Below, in pieces: positions 25,168 to 32,021 of a stretch of 64,000 nucleotides of DNA. The translations under genes were made by a program, and so were the position numbers. This DNA comes from Streptomyces sp. YIM 121038. Its GTDB lineage: Bacteria > Actinomycetota > Actinomycetes > Streptomycetales > Streptomycetaceae. Position 1 is the first letter of the stretch; each line of letters opens with the position of its first letter. Under the pieces are notes generated by a model that was not told the origin of the DNA, ran no database searches, and was given only the letters and a program-made list of their open reading frames with translations. The stretch lies in assembly GCF_006088715.1 (NCBI RefSeq), contig NZ_CP030772.1:124001-188000 (forward strand). The letters run 5' to 3'.

Positions 25168-26228
25168 CAGGATTCTCCCGTCAAAGGGTGGGTGGTCGTC
25201 GCGGGCTGGCGGGGCGGGCAGCACGGGGGTGTGAGGAGCTGGCGGAGGCGGGCGCCGTACCAGGTGCCGAAGTCCCGGCGGGCCGCGTCGGCGTCGTCGG
25301 AGGTGTGGACGAGGTTGCGGACCAGCCGCTGCTCGGCGAGCGCGGCGGTGAGGCTGTCGTGGCCGAGGTCGCCGCGGATCGTGCCGGGCGCGGCCCGGGT
25401 CGGGTCGAAGTGCCCGAGCAGGTGGCGCAGGCGGGCGTGCAGACCCCGCTCACCGTGGGCCAGCGCGACACTCACGCGCCGGTCGGCGAACTCCGCATCC
25501 AGGCAGGCCGGGATGTCCCGGTCGGGGAAGTGGTCGGCGTCGACCAGCAGGTCCCAGTAGTGGACGTGGGCCTGCCAGGGCTGCGCGGTCACATCCAGGC
25601 GGTCGCTGACGGTGATGTTGTCGGCGGCGGCGATCCGGGCCAGCACCGTTTCCACCAGGCCGCGCTCGACGGCGTCGGGCTTGCACAGGATGACCGCGCA
25701 CCGCTCGAAGTCCGGCTCGCCATGCCCCCAATTCCCGTACCAGGTGCCGACGTCCCGGCGGGCGGCCGCAGGGTCGTCGGAGGTGTGGACGAGGTTGCGG
25801 ATAAGGCGCTGTTCGGCGCGGGCCACGGCCAGGCTGTCGTGGCCGAGGTCGCCGCGGAGCGTGCCGGGCACCGCCATGGTGGGGTCGGTGTGCCCGACGA
25901 GCTGCCGTAGCCGGGCGTGCAGGTCCCGCTCGCCGTGGGCGAGCGCCACCGTGACCCGGCGGTGCGCGAACGCCGTGTCCAGCAGTGCGGGAAGATCCTC
26001 CGGGGCCCGCTTGGCGTCGGTGAGCAGGTCGCGGTAGACGACGTGCGCCTGCCAGGGCTCGGCCACCATGTCCCTCCGCTCCGACACGGTGATCCCGGCA
26101 TCGCTGATCCGGGCCAGCACCGTCTCGACCAGGCTCCGTTCGACCGCGTCCGGCTTGCACAGGATGACCGCCCACCGGGCGAAGTCGGTCCCCTCGACGA
26201 CCGCGCCGCCGCGCGGACCGGCGCTCAC
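25167..26228 (-). CDS. Tandem (double-domain) nucleoside-diphosphate-kinase-like protein
   Basis: 353 residues from GTG 26228 (GTGA overlap). Two successive NDK-like domains cover residues about 15-160 and about 165-325. Each has the substrate-binding CKPDAVER, the turn PGTLRGDLG or PGTIRGDLG, and the catalytic-His motif NLVHTSDD (canonical NVIHASDS). Normal NDKs are single domains of about 140 residues. NDKs move phosphate from ATP to NDPs through phospho-His. Two covalently linked, diverged copies suggest specialisation for an unusual nucleotide (inference). The C-terminal tail has a CCPP motif. Confidence 0.85.
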   Translation of the reverse strand: MSAGPRGGAVVEGTDFARWAVILCKPDAVERSLVETVLARISDAGITVSERRDMVAEPWQAHVVYRDLLTDAKRAPEDLPALLDTAFAHRRVTVALAHGERDLHARLRQLVGHTDPTMAVPGTLRGDLGHDSLAVARAEQRLIRNLVHTSDDPAAARRDVGTWYGNWGHGEPDFERCAVILCKPDAVERGLVETVLARIAAADNITVSDRLDVTAQPWQAHVHYWDLLVDADHFPDRDIPACLDAEFADRRVSVALAHGERGLHARLRHLLGHFDPTRAAPGTIRGDLGHDSLTAALAEQRLVRNLVHTSDDADAARRDFGTWYGARLRQLLTPPCCPPRQPATTTHPLTGES

Positions 26229-27241
26229 CGCGGGCTCCCGGCCGCCGCGCAGGCCTCCCAGCGGTGGGCGGCCAGCCACCGCAGCGCCGGATCCAGTGCA
26301 CCGAGGATGTCCGGGCTGACGGCTACGGTGTGCTCGTGCCGGATCTGCCGGTACAGCTCGAACAGCAGCAAAACCTGCCGCCAGTACGGCTCAAAGTCCA
26401 GGTCGCCGATGTAGGCCGCGTTGTAGCGGACCTGGTTGGTCCGCAGCAGCTCCTCGTGCTCCAGCACCCGGCGTATGGTCGCCGCGGTGGTGCTGGCCGG
26501 CATCGGGGGGAACTCGTAGCGCACCGGGGCCGGGCGGGTGTCGGCCTCGTGCAGGGCCCGTTTGACGCGGTCGGCGTTGGCGTCGTTGACGTGGGCCGAG
26601 CCGATCGTGTGGGTGTAGGAGCCCAGGTGCAGGCCCAGTTGGATCGCCGCGAACTCCTGGATCATCGTGAAGCTGAAGACATCGCTGAGGAGGCCGCAGT
26701 CGAGGTCGTTGGCCCGCATGTGGCAGACCATGTGCAGCCGCCCGCCGCGCGCCAGCAGATGCAGGCCCGCCAGGCACGCCACGTCCGGGTTGCCGGGGTC
26801 GGCGAGTTCCTGCTGCCGGAAGACGGGCAGGTAGGCGCGCTTGGTGTCCTGCTCGCGGTGCAGCAGCCCCAGCACCTGCTCGAACGGCGAGACCTCCTCG
26901 CCGGGTGCCGGGGTGAGCAGGGTGTGCCCGTAGGCCGAGCCGCCCAGGCTCACGCCGTCGGCGGAGCTGGCACGCATGGACGGGGCGTAGTAGCCGATCA
27001 TCTCCAGGTCCCGGCGCCCGGCCAGGTACCACAGGGCCTCGGCGTACTGGAACACCGGATTCGCCCGGCGCGTGGCCAGGTAGGGCAGGCGCTGGCGGGG
27101 GTCGGGCAGGCGGAAGGCGACACCGATCACCTCGCGCGCGGGATTCCCGCGTGCGTCGATGCGGTGCTCGTGCTGGGTGGTGGCGAGTCTGAGCAGCGCC
27201 AGGTAGGCGTCCTCGACGCTGCGGAAGACCGGCGTATGCAT
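26225..27241 (-). CDS. Thymidylate-synthase-fold protein, probable (d)CMP hydroxymethylase type
   Basis: 338 residues from ATG 27241 (GGAG 8 nt upstream); first gene of a six-gene coupled operon. ThyA-family features: a Cys in DVACLAGLHLL (Cys156, nucleophile position), then HMRANDLDCGLLSDVFSFT matching the QRSxD...GxPxNIA block, and HTIGSAHVNDAN matching the HxxGDxHxY block. Where thymidylate synthases have the uracil-selecting Asn (NIA), this protein has Asp187 (SDVF), eight residues after the conserved Asp179, as in T4 dCMP hydroxymethylase. That predicts a cytidylate substrate and hydroxymethyl transfer from methylene-tetrahydrofolate. Whether ribo- or deoxy-CMP is used cannot be told. 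Confidence 0.8.
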   Translation of the reverse strand: MHTPVFRSVEDAYLALLRLATTQHEHRIDARGNPAREVIGVAFRLPDPRQRLPYLATRRANPVFQYAEALWYLAGRRDLEMIGYYAPSMRASSADGVSLGGSAYGHTLLTPAPGEEVSPFEQVLGLLHREQDTKRAYLPVFRQQELADPGNPDVACLAGLHLLARGGRLHMVCHMRANDLDCGLLSDVFSFTMIQEFAAIQLGLHLGSYTHTIGSAHVNDANADRVKRALHEADTRPAPVRYEFPPMPASTTAATIRRVLEHEELLRTNQVRYNAAYIGDLDFEPYWRQVLLLFELYRQIRHEHTVAVSPDILGALDPALRWLAAHRWEACAAAGSPR

Positions 27242-27303
27242 GAGGTGACTCCGAAGACAGGCCCGGCCGCGCCGTACGGCCGGGGCAGGCTGGGGCGGTG
27301 CGG

Positions 27304-27375
27304 TCAGGACAGCGCGCACCGGACACGCGTGGAGATCGACTTGCAGACGGTGCACACGAGGTGCGCCAGGTGCAT
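27304..27375 (-). CDS. Putative 23-residue cysteine-containing leader peptide
   Basis: ATG 27375 follows AAGG with 4-nt spacing, and nearly every codon ends in G or C. The peptide (MHLAHLVCTVCKSI...RCALS) has three cysteines. It ends 62 bp before the start of the thymidylate-synthase-like gene, in the leader of the six-gene operon. It could be a translated leader controlling the operon, or a small secreted or metal-binding peptide. Evidence is codon bias, ribosome binding site and position only. Confidence 0.4.
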   Translation of the reverse strand: MHLAHLVCTVCKSISTRVRCALS

Positions 27376-27750
27376 GGGGCCTTGACCGCCGCGGTGTCTC
27401 GGGCAGGCCCTGCGGTGGCGCCGTCCACCACCGAAGGGTGGGGCGCAACGCCTTGACGGTGGCGTGCTGCGAGGGGTGGTGCCCTCTCCACCGGCTTGTC
27501 TGGTTCCCCCGCCGGTGGAGAGGGCGCGGCCGGCCGCCGTGTCCCCATGTCTGGGCGGCCGGGGCGCCCTGGTGTCGCGTCCCAAGCGACGGGCGCCGCT
27601 TCCTCCGCTGCGCCTCGGCGTGCCCGCTCGGGGTGCGGCGCTGCCAGAGGACGGGGGAGCGGGGAGGAAGCCCGCTGGTGGGCCGCTCGGCGCCATTGGG
27701 TCCGTCACCTCCACGGCACCGAGCGGCGGTTGAAGGGCCGCCGCCTGCGG
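27376..27750. other. Intergenic region upstream of the six-gene operon
   Basis: 375 bp between the STAND gene stop and the leader peptide. It holds the 27481-27525 hairpin and presumably the operon promoter. Otherwise it contains GC-rich sequence without convincing coding; a smaller dyad GGTGG/CCACC lies near 27412-27430. Confidence 0.4.
27481..27525 (-). terminator. 15-bp perfect hairpin terminating the STAND operon
   Basis: GCCCTCTCCACCGGC (27481-27495) and GCCGGTGGAGAGGGC (27511-27525) are perfect complements around a 15-nt loop. It lies about 225 bp downstream of the STAND gene stop on the minus strand and upstream of the next operon's leader. It probably ends transcription coming from 31.8 kb and isolates the thymidylate-synthase-like operon. 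Confidence 0.6.
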
Positions 27751-29922
27751 TCAGAGAGCGGGCGAGGCGCGCTCGTCGGGCAGCGACTTGAGGAGGTCGG
27801 CCAGCTCGTCGGCATCGTGCGCGCTGAAGGTCTGGTAGAGCGCGAGCGCTGCCGTGTAGTAGTCGCGGGCGGCCTCCAGGTCGTCTTCCCGTGCTGCGAA
27901 GTTCCCGCGGACCCGCAGGAGCCGGGCCTGCCCGGACAGGGTGCCGGTGGTGTGGAAGTCGGCCTCGGCCAGGTCGAGCAGATCCCGCACCCGGGCCGAG
28001 GAGGGGCCATACGGCGGTGCGTAGGTCTCCGCGAGGAGCAGCGCAGCGCGACCTGCGTTGATCAGGTCACCCTCGGCGCGGAGGTCGACGTGGGCGGGGC
28101 CCGTGTGGTCGGAGGCCTCGGTCACGCGTCCGTTCTCCAGCTCGATCTGCCCCAGAACGATGCGGGTCAGCGCCGCTGCCCGGCGGTCTCCGATTTCCTG
28201 GCAGATCTCCAAGGCCTCGCGCAGCAGGGCCACGGCGGTGACCTGGTCTCCCTGCCCTTTGGCACACAGGGCCATCTCATGGGTGGCCTGCCCCTCACTG
28301 CGCCGGTCGCCGTCCTCACGGGCCAGGGCGTAGGCGCGTGTAGCCCACGTGAAGCCGTCGCCGAAACGGCGCAGCCCCCGCAGCGCGATGACGCCGGTGG
28401 TCAGCATCTCCCGCTGTGCCATCCGGTCCCCGCACGCCTCCGCCGCCGTCACGCCCAGGCGGTGCAGTTCGCAGGAGAGGTCGTGCAGACGCAGGATGTG
28501 GACGCCGGGCCAGGCGGCGTGCACGAGCTGCCAGACCATGGGGTGCCACTGCCGCCGCGCGGCCTCACGCACCATCTGCGCCAGGTCGTCCATGTGCGCC
28601 TCGACCCACGCGCGTGCGCCGCGTTCCTCGTCACCGTCGCCCTGGCTGAAGTCCACGGGCGGGACGGGGCGTGTCAGGGTGCGGTCCAGGGTGCGGTGGT
28701 GGGGAGTCAGGATCCGTTCGGCGCGCGTGAACGTGGCCAGCAGCCATTCCCCCGTGCCGCGCACAGCGTCTTGGACCGCCTTGTTGCCGTCCACCTGCGT
28801 GGCTTGCTGCTGGGCGTGGGGGCGGACCTCGTCGTGGAACCGGTAGGACGTGCCGTCGCGGCCGGGCCGATGGCCGAGGGGTTCCAGGAGGCGGGCGCCG
28901 AAGAGGTGGTGCAGGGCGGCGGCCGCCTGGTCGGGGGTGAGGTCGCAGGCGCGGGCGGCGGTATCGATGTCGAACTCCGTCAGCGGCACCATGCTCAGCA
29001 GCCGGTAGACCCGGCGGGCGGTGCTGTCGGGTAAGCCGTCGCAGGCCTGATCCAGTACGGACGTCACGGTCCGGGGTCCTTCCGAGCGAAGGGGCGAAGC
29101 GCTGGTATGGGACAGGGCGTGAGCGAGCGTGGAGAGCCCTCCGGCGGAGCAGGCAGAGGCGCTGGTGGCGGCCACGACCAGGGGCAGGGGCAGATACGCG
29201 CAGCGCGCCGCGATCGCCCCGAGAGCAGCTCGCTGTCCGCGGGCCCGGTCTCTGCCGGCGATCCGGGCCATGAGCCGTTCGGCTGCCGCGGGGTCGAGGG
29301 GCTCCAGGTCGTAGGGGAAGGCCCCGTGGGCGTTCAGGGCGTCCAGCGGCTCGCGCGAGGTGACCACGACCAAGTGCCCCGGACCGCCGGGAAGCAGCGC
29401 AAGGACCTGGTCGGCGCGGGCGTTGTCCAGCAGGACGCCCAGGCGGCGGCCGTAGCTGGCCGAGCGCCACCAGGCAGCCAGCTCGTGCACATCGTCGGCG
29501 TCCGGGCGGTGGCCCAGCGCGCGCAGGAAGTGCCGCAGCACCCGCCGCACGACGGCCGCCGCGGGCTCCCCGGGCGGGCTGCTCAGCTCGGCGTACACCT
29601 GTCCGTCCGGGCAGTCACCACAGCGGTCGGTCAGCCACTTGGTGGCCAGCCCGGTCTTGCCCACCCCTCCCGGGCCGCTGATGACCACAAGGGCCGAGGC
29701 GTAGTCCGGGCAGGCCTTGGCCGCGTCGCTCAACTCGCGCAGCGCCGACTTCCGGTCCGTCCAGGTCGCGGGAACCGGCAGGAGCTGCCGGGGCGGCGGA
29801 GGCACCACGGGCGCCAGAGCGTGCAGATGGACGGCCCCGATCTCCCCGGCCTGCACCACCGGGGCACTGACGGAGGACTGCTGCAGATGGTTGCGCGTCG
29901 TACCCGCGTGGCCGCCGCTCAT
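27751..29922 (-). CDS. STAND NTPase (NB-ARC type) with C-terminal TPR-like repeats
   Basis: 723 residues; ATG 29922 overlaps the DUF5999 stop (ATGA). A short N-terminal segment SVSAPVVQAGEIGAVHLHA resembles the peptide tag found before many Streptomyces NB-ARC domains. Walker A GPGGVGKT is at residues 83-90, Walker B RLGVLLDNA at about 160-168 and a sensor region LVVVTSREPL follows. A winged helix (YRLLSMVPLTEFDIDTAARAC) and TPR-like helices cover about 450-720. It resembles AfsR without the N-terminal SARP/BTAD domain. Such proteins are nucleotide-switched signalling hubs, regulators or defence sensors (knowledge). No effector domain is visible, so a regulatory role is favoured. Confidence 0.85.
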   Translation of the reverse strand: MSGGHAGTTRNHLQQSSVSAPVVQAGEIGAVHLHALAPVVPPPPRQLLPVPATWTDRKSALRELSDAAKACPDYASALVVISGPGGVGKTGLATKWLTDRCGDCPDGQVYAELSSPPGEPAAAVVRRVLRHFLRALGHRPDADDVHELAAWWRSASYGRRLGVLLDNARADQVLALLPGGPGHLVVVTSREPLDALNAHGAFPYDLEPLDPAAAERLMARIAGRDRARGQRAALGAIAARCAYLPLPLVVAATSASACSAGGLSTLAHALSHTSASPLRSEGPRTVTSVLDQACDGLPDSTARRVYRLLSMVPLTEFDIDTAARACDLTPDQAAAALHHLFGARLLEPLGHRPGRDGTSYRFHDEVRPHAQQQATQVDGNKAVQDAVRGTGEWLLATFTRAERILTPHHRTLDRTLTRPVPPVDFSQGDGDEERGARAWVEAHMDDLAQMVREAARRQWHPMVWQLVHAAWPGVHILRLHDLSCELHRLGVTAAEACGDRMAQREMLTTGVIALRGLRRFGDGFTWATRAYALAREDGDRRSEGQATHEMALCAKGQGDQVTAVALLREALEICQEIGDRRAAALTRIVLGQIELENGRVTEASDHTGPAHVDLRAEGDLINAGRAALLLAETYAPPYGPSSARVRDLLDLAEADFHTTGTLSGQARLLRVRGNFAAREDDLEAARDYYTAALALYQTFSAHDADELADLLKSLPDERASPAL

Positions 29923-30119
29923 GCCGCCACCTTGTGGGTGTCGGTGGGCCGGTGCGGAGCGACGACCTCTCCATTGGGCAGCAGCTCACCGGTGTCCTCG
30001 AAGACCAGGACCCCGTTGCACAGCAGGCTCCAGCCCTGCTCCGGGTGGTGCGCCACCAGGAGCGCGGCTTCCCGGTCGGTGGCCTCCGCGGTGGGGCACG
30101 GCGGCTGGTGCTCGCACAT
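29919..30119 (-). CDS. DUF5999 family small protein
   Basis: 66 residues from ATG 30119, chosen because MCEHQPPCPTAEATDREAA is the conserved start of this small Streptomyces family; an upstream in-frame start adds an unlike leader. The pattern VAHHPEQGWSLLCNGVLVFE then ELLPNGEVVAPHRP completes the domain. CxHxxxC may bind metal. Its function is unknown. The stop overlaps the ATG of the STAND gene, so the pair is translationally coupled. Confidence 0.82.
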   Translation of the reverse strand: MCEHQPPCPTAEATDREAALLVAHHPEQGWSLLCNGVLVFEDTGELLPNGEVVAPHRPTDTHKVAA

Positions 30120-30201
30120 CGTCTCACGGCCCTTCTGCTCATCGGGGAAGCGGCGGCACAGGCGGAGGGCGGCCGCGTACCGGCCGGAACAGTGCGCGCT
30201 G

Positions 30202-30825
30202 CTAGCCATGAGGGCCCTGCAGCACAACCGCGGCCACGTTCCGGTCGCGCAGGCAGTTGTGCCGGGCCCACTGGACGTTGCCGAGCAGGCTGTCGAGCTG
30301 CGTCTGTGACAGCGCCCGGCGGTAGGGGTCTTCGTCCACGGCCCCCTCGGCGCCGGCCTGCTCGTCGGCGACCGGAGTGAGGACGTACAGGGCTCCGTCG
30401 CGCGTCAGCCAGCGGGCGACATCGGTGAGGAACCGCGCGACGTCGAAGTACGCCAGGGAGAAGCGGCAGGTGACCAGGTCCAGGCTCCCGGGCGACAAGC
30501 TCGTCGGAAAGCTCGTCGGAATCGAGTCGCCGTTGACGTCGTAGGACTTGTACGTCACCGCGGGATGCTCCTGGAGCCGGGCCTGGCGCAGCGCCTCGGG
30601 AGAGTAGTCGTACCCGGTGACACGCGCGGCACCCCACAGGGCGAGCTGGCGAGTCCACTTACCCGTGCCACACCCGAGGTCGGCCACCCGCAGGCCGCGC
30701 GGGCTGGGTGCCATCAGCAGGAACCGCTCCAGCTCCTTCTGGCTCGGCAGCACATCCCCACGACCGGTCGTGTATCGGTAATCCCAGGCCGCTGAGGTGA
30801 TGTGCGTGCGATAGAGCATCTTCAC
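30202..30825 (-). CDS. Class I SAM-dependent methyltransferase
   Basis: 207 residues from GTG 30825, which overlaps the preceding stop (GTGA); ATG 30819 is an alternative. Motif I VADLGCGTGKW binds S-adenosylmethionine. GYDYSPEALRQARLQE (acidic residue for the ribose), LDLVTCRFSLAYFD (motif IV region) and LTRDGALYVLTPV follow in the order of small-molecule methyltransferases. The N terminus YRTHITSAAWDYRYTTGRGD is typical of Streptomyces paralogues near XRE regulators. The substrate is unknown. It is coupled with the small gene upstream. Confidence 0.85.
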   Translation of the reverse strand: MKMLYRTHITSAAWDYRYTTGRGDVLPSQKELERFLLMAPSPRGLRVADLGCGTGKWTRQLALWGAARVTGYDYSPEALRQARLQEHPAVTYKSYDVNGDSIPTSFPTSLSPGSLDLVTCRFSLAYFDVARFLTDVARWLTRDGALYVLTPVADEQAGAEGAVDEDPYRRALSQTQLDSLLGNVQWARHNCLRDRNVAAVVLQGPHG

Positions 30826-31127
30826 GCCCCCACCGAAGCAGCGATGGGGCACGGCAGTGCCGCCTGCACGGACTTCGTGCCCGCCTCCGCGTCCACGACG
30901 TAGGCGAGCCGGGCCCTCAGACCGCGGCGAGCCCGGAGGACCAGGCTGGGCACCGGGCCAGCAAATCCCTGCGGCGGCGTCCAGTCGGCGATCGAGGCGA
31001 AGTAGGGGAAGCACACGCTCATGTCCCGCACGGGCGCGTTCAGCACGACAGGCACGGTCAGGTCCGACGCTGTGGCTGGAAGAGTAGAGGACGGGACCAG
31101 ACGGGGCGGGGAGGACGAAGTCGACAT
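30822..31127 (-). CDS. Small hypothetical protein upstream of the methyltransferase
   Basis: 101 residues from ATG 31127 behind GAGG. A low-complexity N terminus is followed by VCFPYFASIADWTPPQGFAG and LRARRGLRARLAYVVDAEAG, which look folded. No family recognised. The 4-bp overlap with the methyltransferase GTG indicates co-translation. Confidence 0.6.
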   Translation of the reverse strand: MSTSSSPPRLVPSSTLPATASDLTVPVVLNAPVRDMSVCFPYFASIADWTPPQGFAGPVPSLVLRARRGLRARLAYVVDAEAGTKSVQAALPCPIAASVGA

Positions 31128-31237
31128 CAGGGCCTCATGAGGGAGTCGGAAGTACCAACAGCAGGTGCGGACGAAGGTCCGACTGAGGGAGGGGGAGCGC
31201 CACGCAGCGGAGCGTCACGACGGGCCGATAGGCGCAG

Positions 31238-31801
31238 TTACATGGCGTGCATGGCCCTTGCCGGGTGGGGAGGTGGAAAGGGGCGGTGCCGCTCCAGTGC
31301 CTGGTGCAACATCACCGGCCCGACGAGGTGCGTCTGCCGCGCCCCGGCGAAGGGCCGCATCCAGTACCGGCCGGGTGGTGCCTGCCGATCCGGGGGCGGG
31401 ATGCGTAGAGTCCCGCCCCCGAAGCACTGAGCATCACGGCAGACCCAGCGCCTGGCGGTGCGAGGCGGCACCAGGGCGATGAACCGGTCCTCACGGATCG
31501 CCTTGCCCATCGAGGCGATGACGGGCCCGCAGCCAGGGTGTTGCATCGCGTCCAGCTCGTGGATGACCGCGAGACCGCGGCGCCCTGCGGAGAAGACCAC
31601 GACGTCGAACAGGACCCCCACCGATACCACCCTCTCGGCGTCAGCGGTCAAGGTGAGGATCGCCCGCACAGCATCGTCATTCGCATTCCGCAGGCAGCGG
31701 ACTGCGTCTGCCAGCTCGGTCATGTCGCCCGCGACGGGGCGGAGGACTTGGGGAAGAGGACGCCGTGCACCGGGCATCGCCCCCTGAGGTGCGTCTGCCA
31801 T
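31238..31801 (-). CDS. Hypothetical protein divergent from an XRE/TPR regulator
   Basis: 187 residues from ATG 31801. The middle (VSVGVLFDVVVFSAGRRGLA, MQHPGCGPVIAS, FIALVPPRTARRWVC) resembles the N-terminal fold of proteins often encoded next to XRE regulators and primase/polymerase-like genes in Streptomyces. I cannot name the family. It ends in a basic proline-rich tail. Five CCGTGA/TCACGG hexamers lie just upstream, so regulation by the divergent XRE protein is likely. Confidence 0.6.
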   Translation of the reverse strand: MADAPQGAMPGARRPLPQVLRPVAGDMTELADAVRCLRNANDDAVRAILTLTADAERVVSVGVLFDVVVFSAGRRGLAVIHELDAMQHPGCGPVIASMGKAIREDRFIALVPPRTARRWVCRDAQCFGGGTLRIPPPDRQAPPGRYWMRPFAGARQTHLVGPVMLHQALERHRPFPPPHPARAMHAM

Positions 31802-31877
31802 CGTGTCCCGCCCCCGCTCTGACCTGGTCTGAGAGATCCGAGTGAGCAAGGTTCCTCGCAGCCACTGGCAGCAACAA

Positions 31878-31954
31878 CCGTGAACCGAGCGGGAGTCACG
31901 GTCGGCGTCTCCGGATTCACGGTTTCGCTCCACCCGACCGTGAAGAAGTCACGG
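31878..31954. promoter_or_regulatory. Cluster of CCGTGA/TCACGG operator-like hexamers
   Basis: CCGTGA occurs at 31878-31883 and 31938-31943, and its complement TCACGG at 31896-31901, 31917-31922 and 31949-31954. The last two sites form CCGTGA-N5-TCACGG. All lie between the divergent starts at 31801 and 32022. A binding site for the adjacent XRE protein is inferred. Confidence 0.5.
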
Positions 31955-32021
31955 CTTCTCGACGCAGAGTTGCAAACCGATCACTACGCTCGTGCCATGT
32001 GACGCGGAGGGAGTCCGGCTC

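Noticed and set aside
22018..27241. Identification as a blasticidin- or mildiomycin-type nucleoside antibiotic cluster
   Set aside because: The hydroxymethylase-like and radical SAM proteins invite this, but no cytosylglucuronate synthase, aminotransferase, peptide-coupling or export gene is adjacent, so no named pathway is claimed.
27496..29034. 512-codon plus-strand frame opposite the STAND gene
   Set aside because: Antisense shadow; the minus strand has Walker motifs and TPR-like repeats in register.
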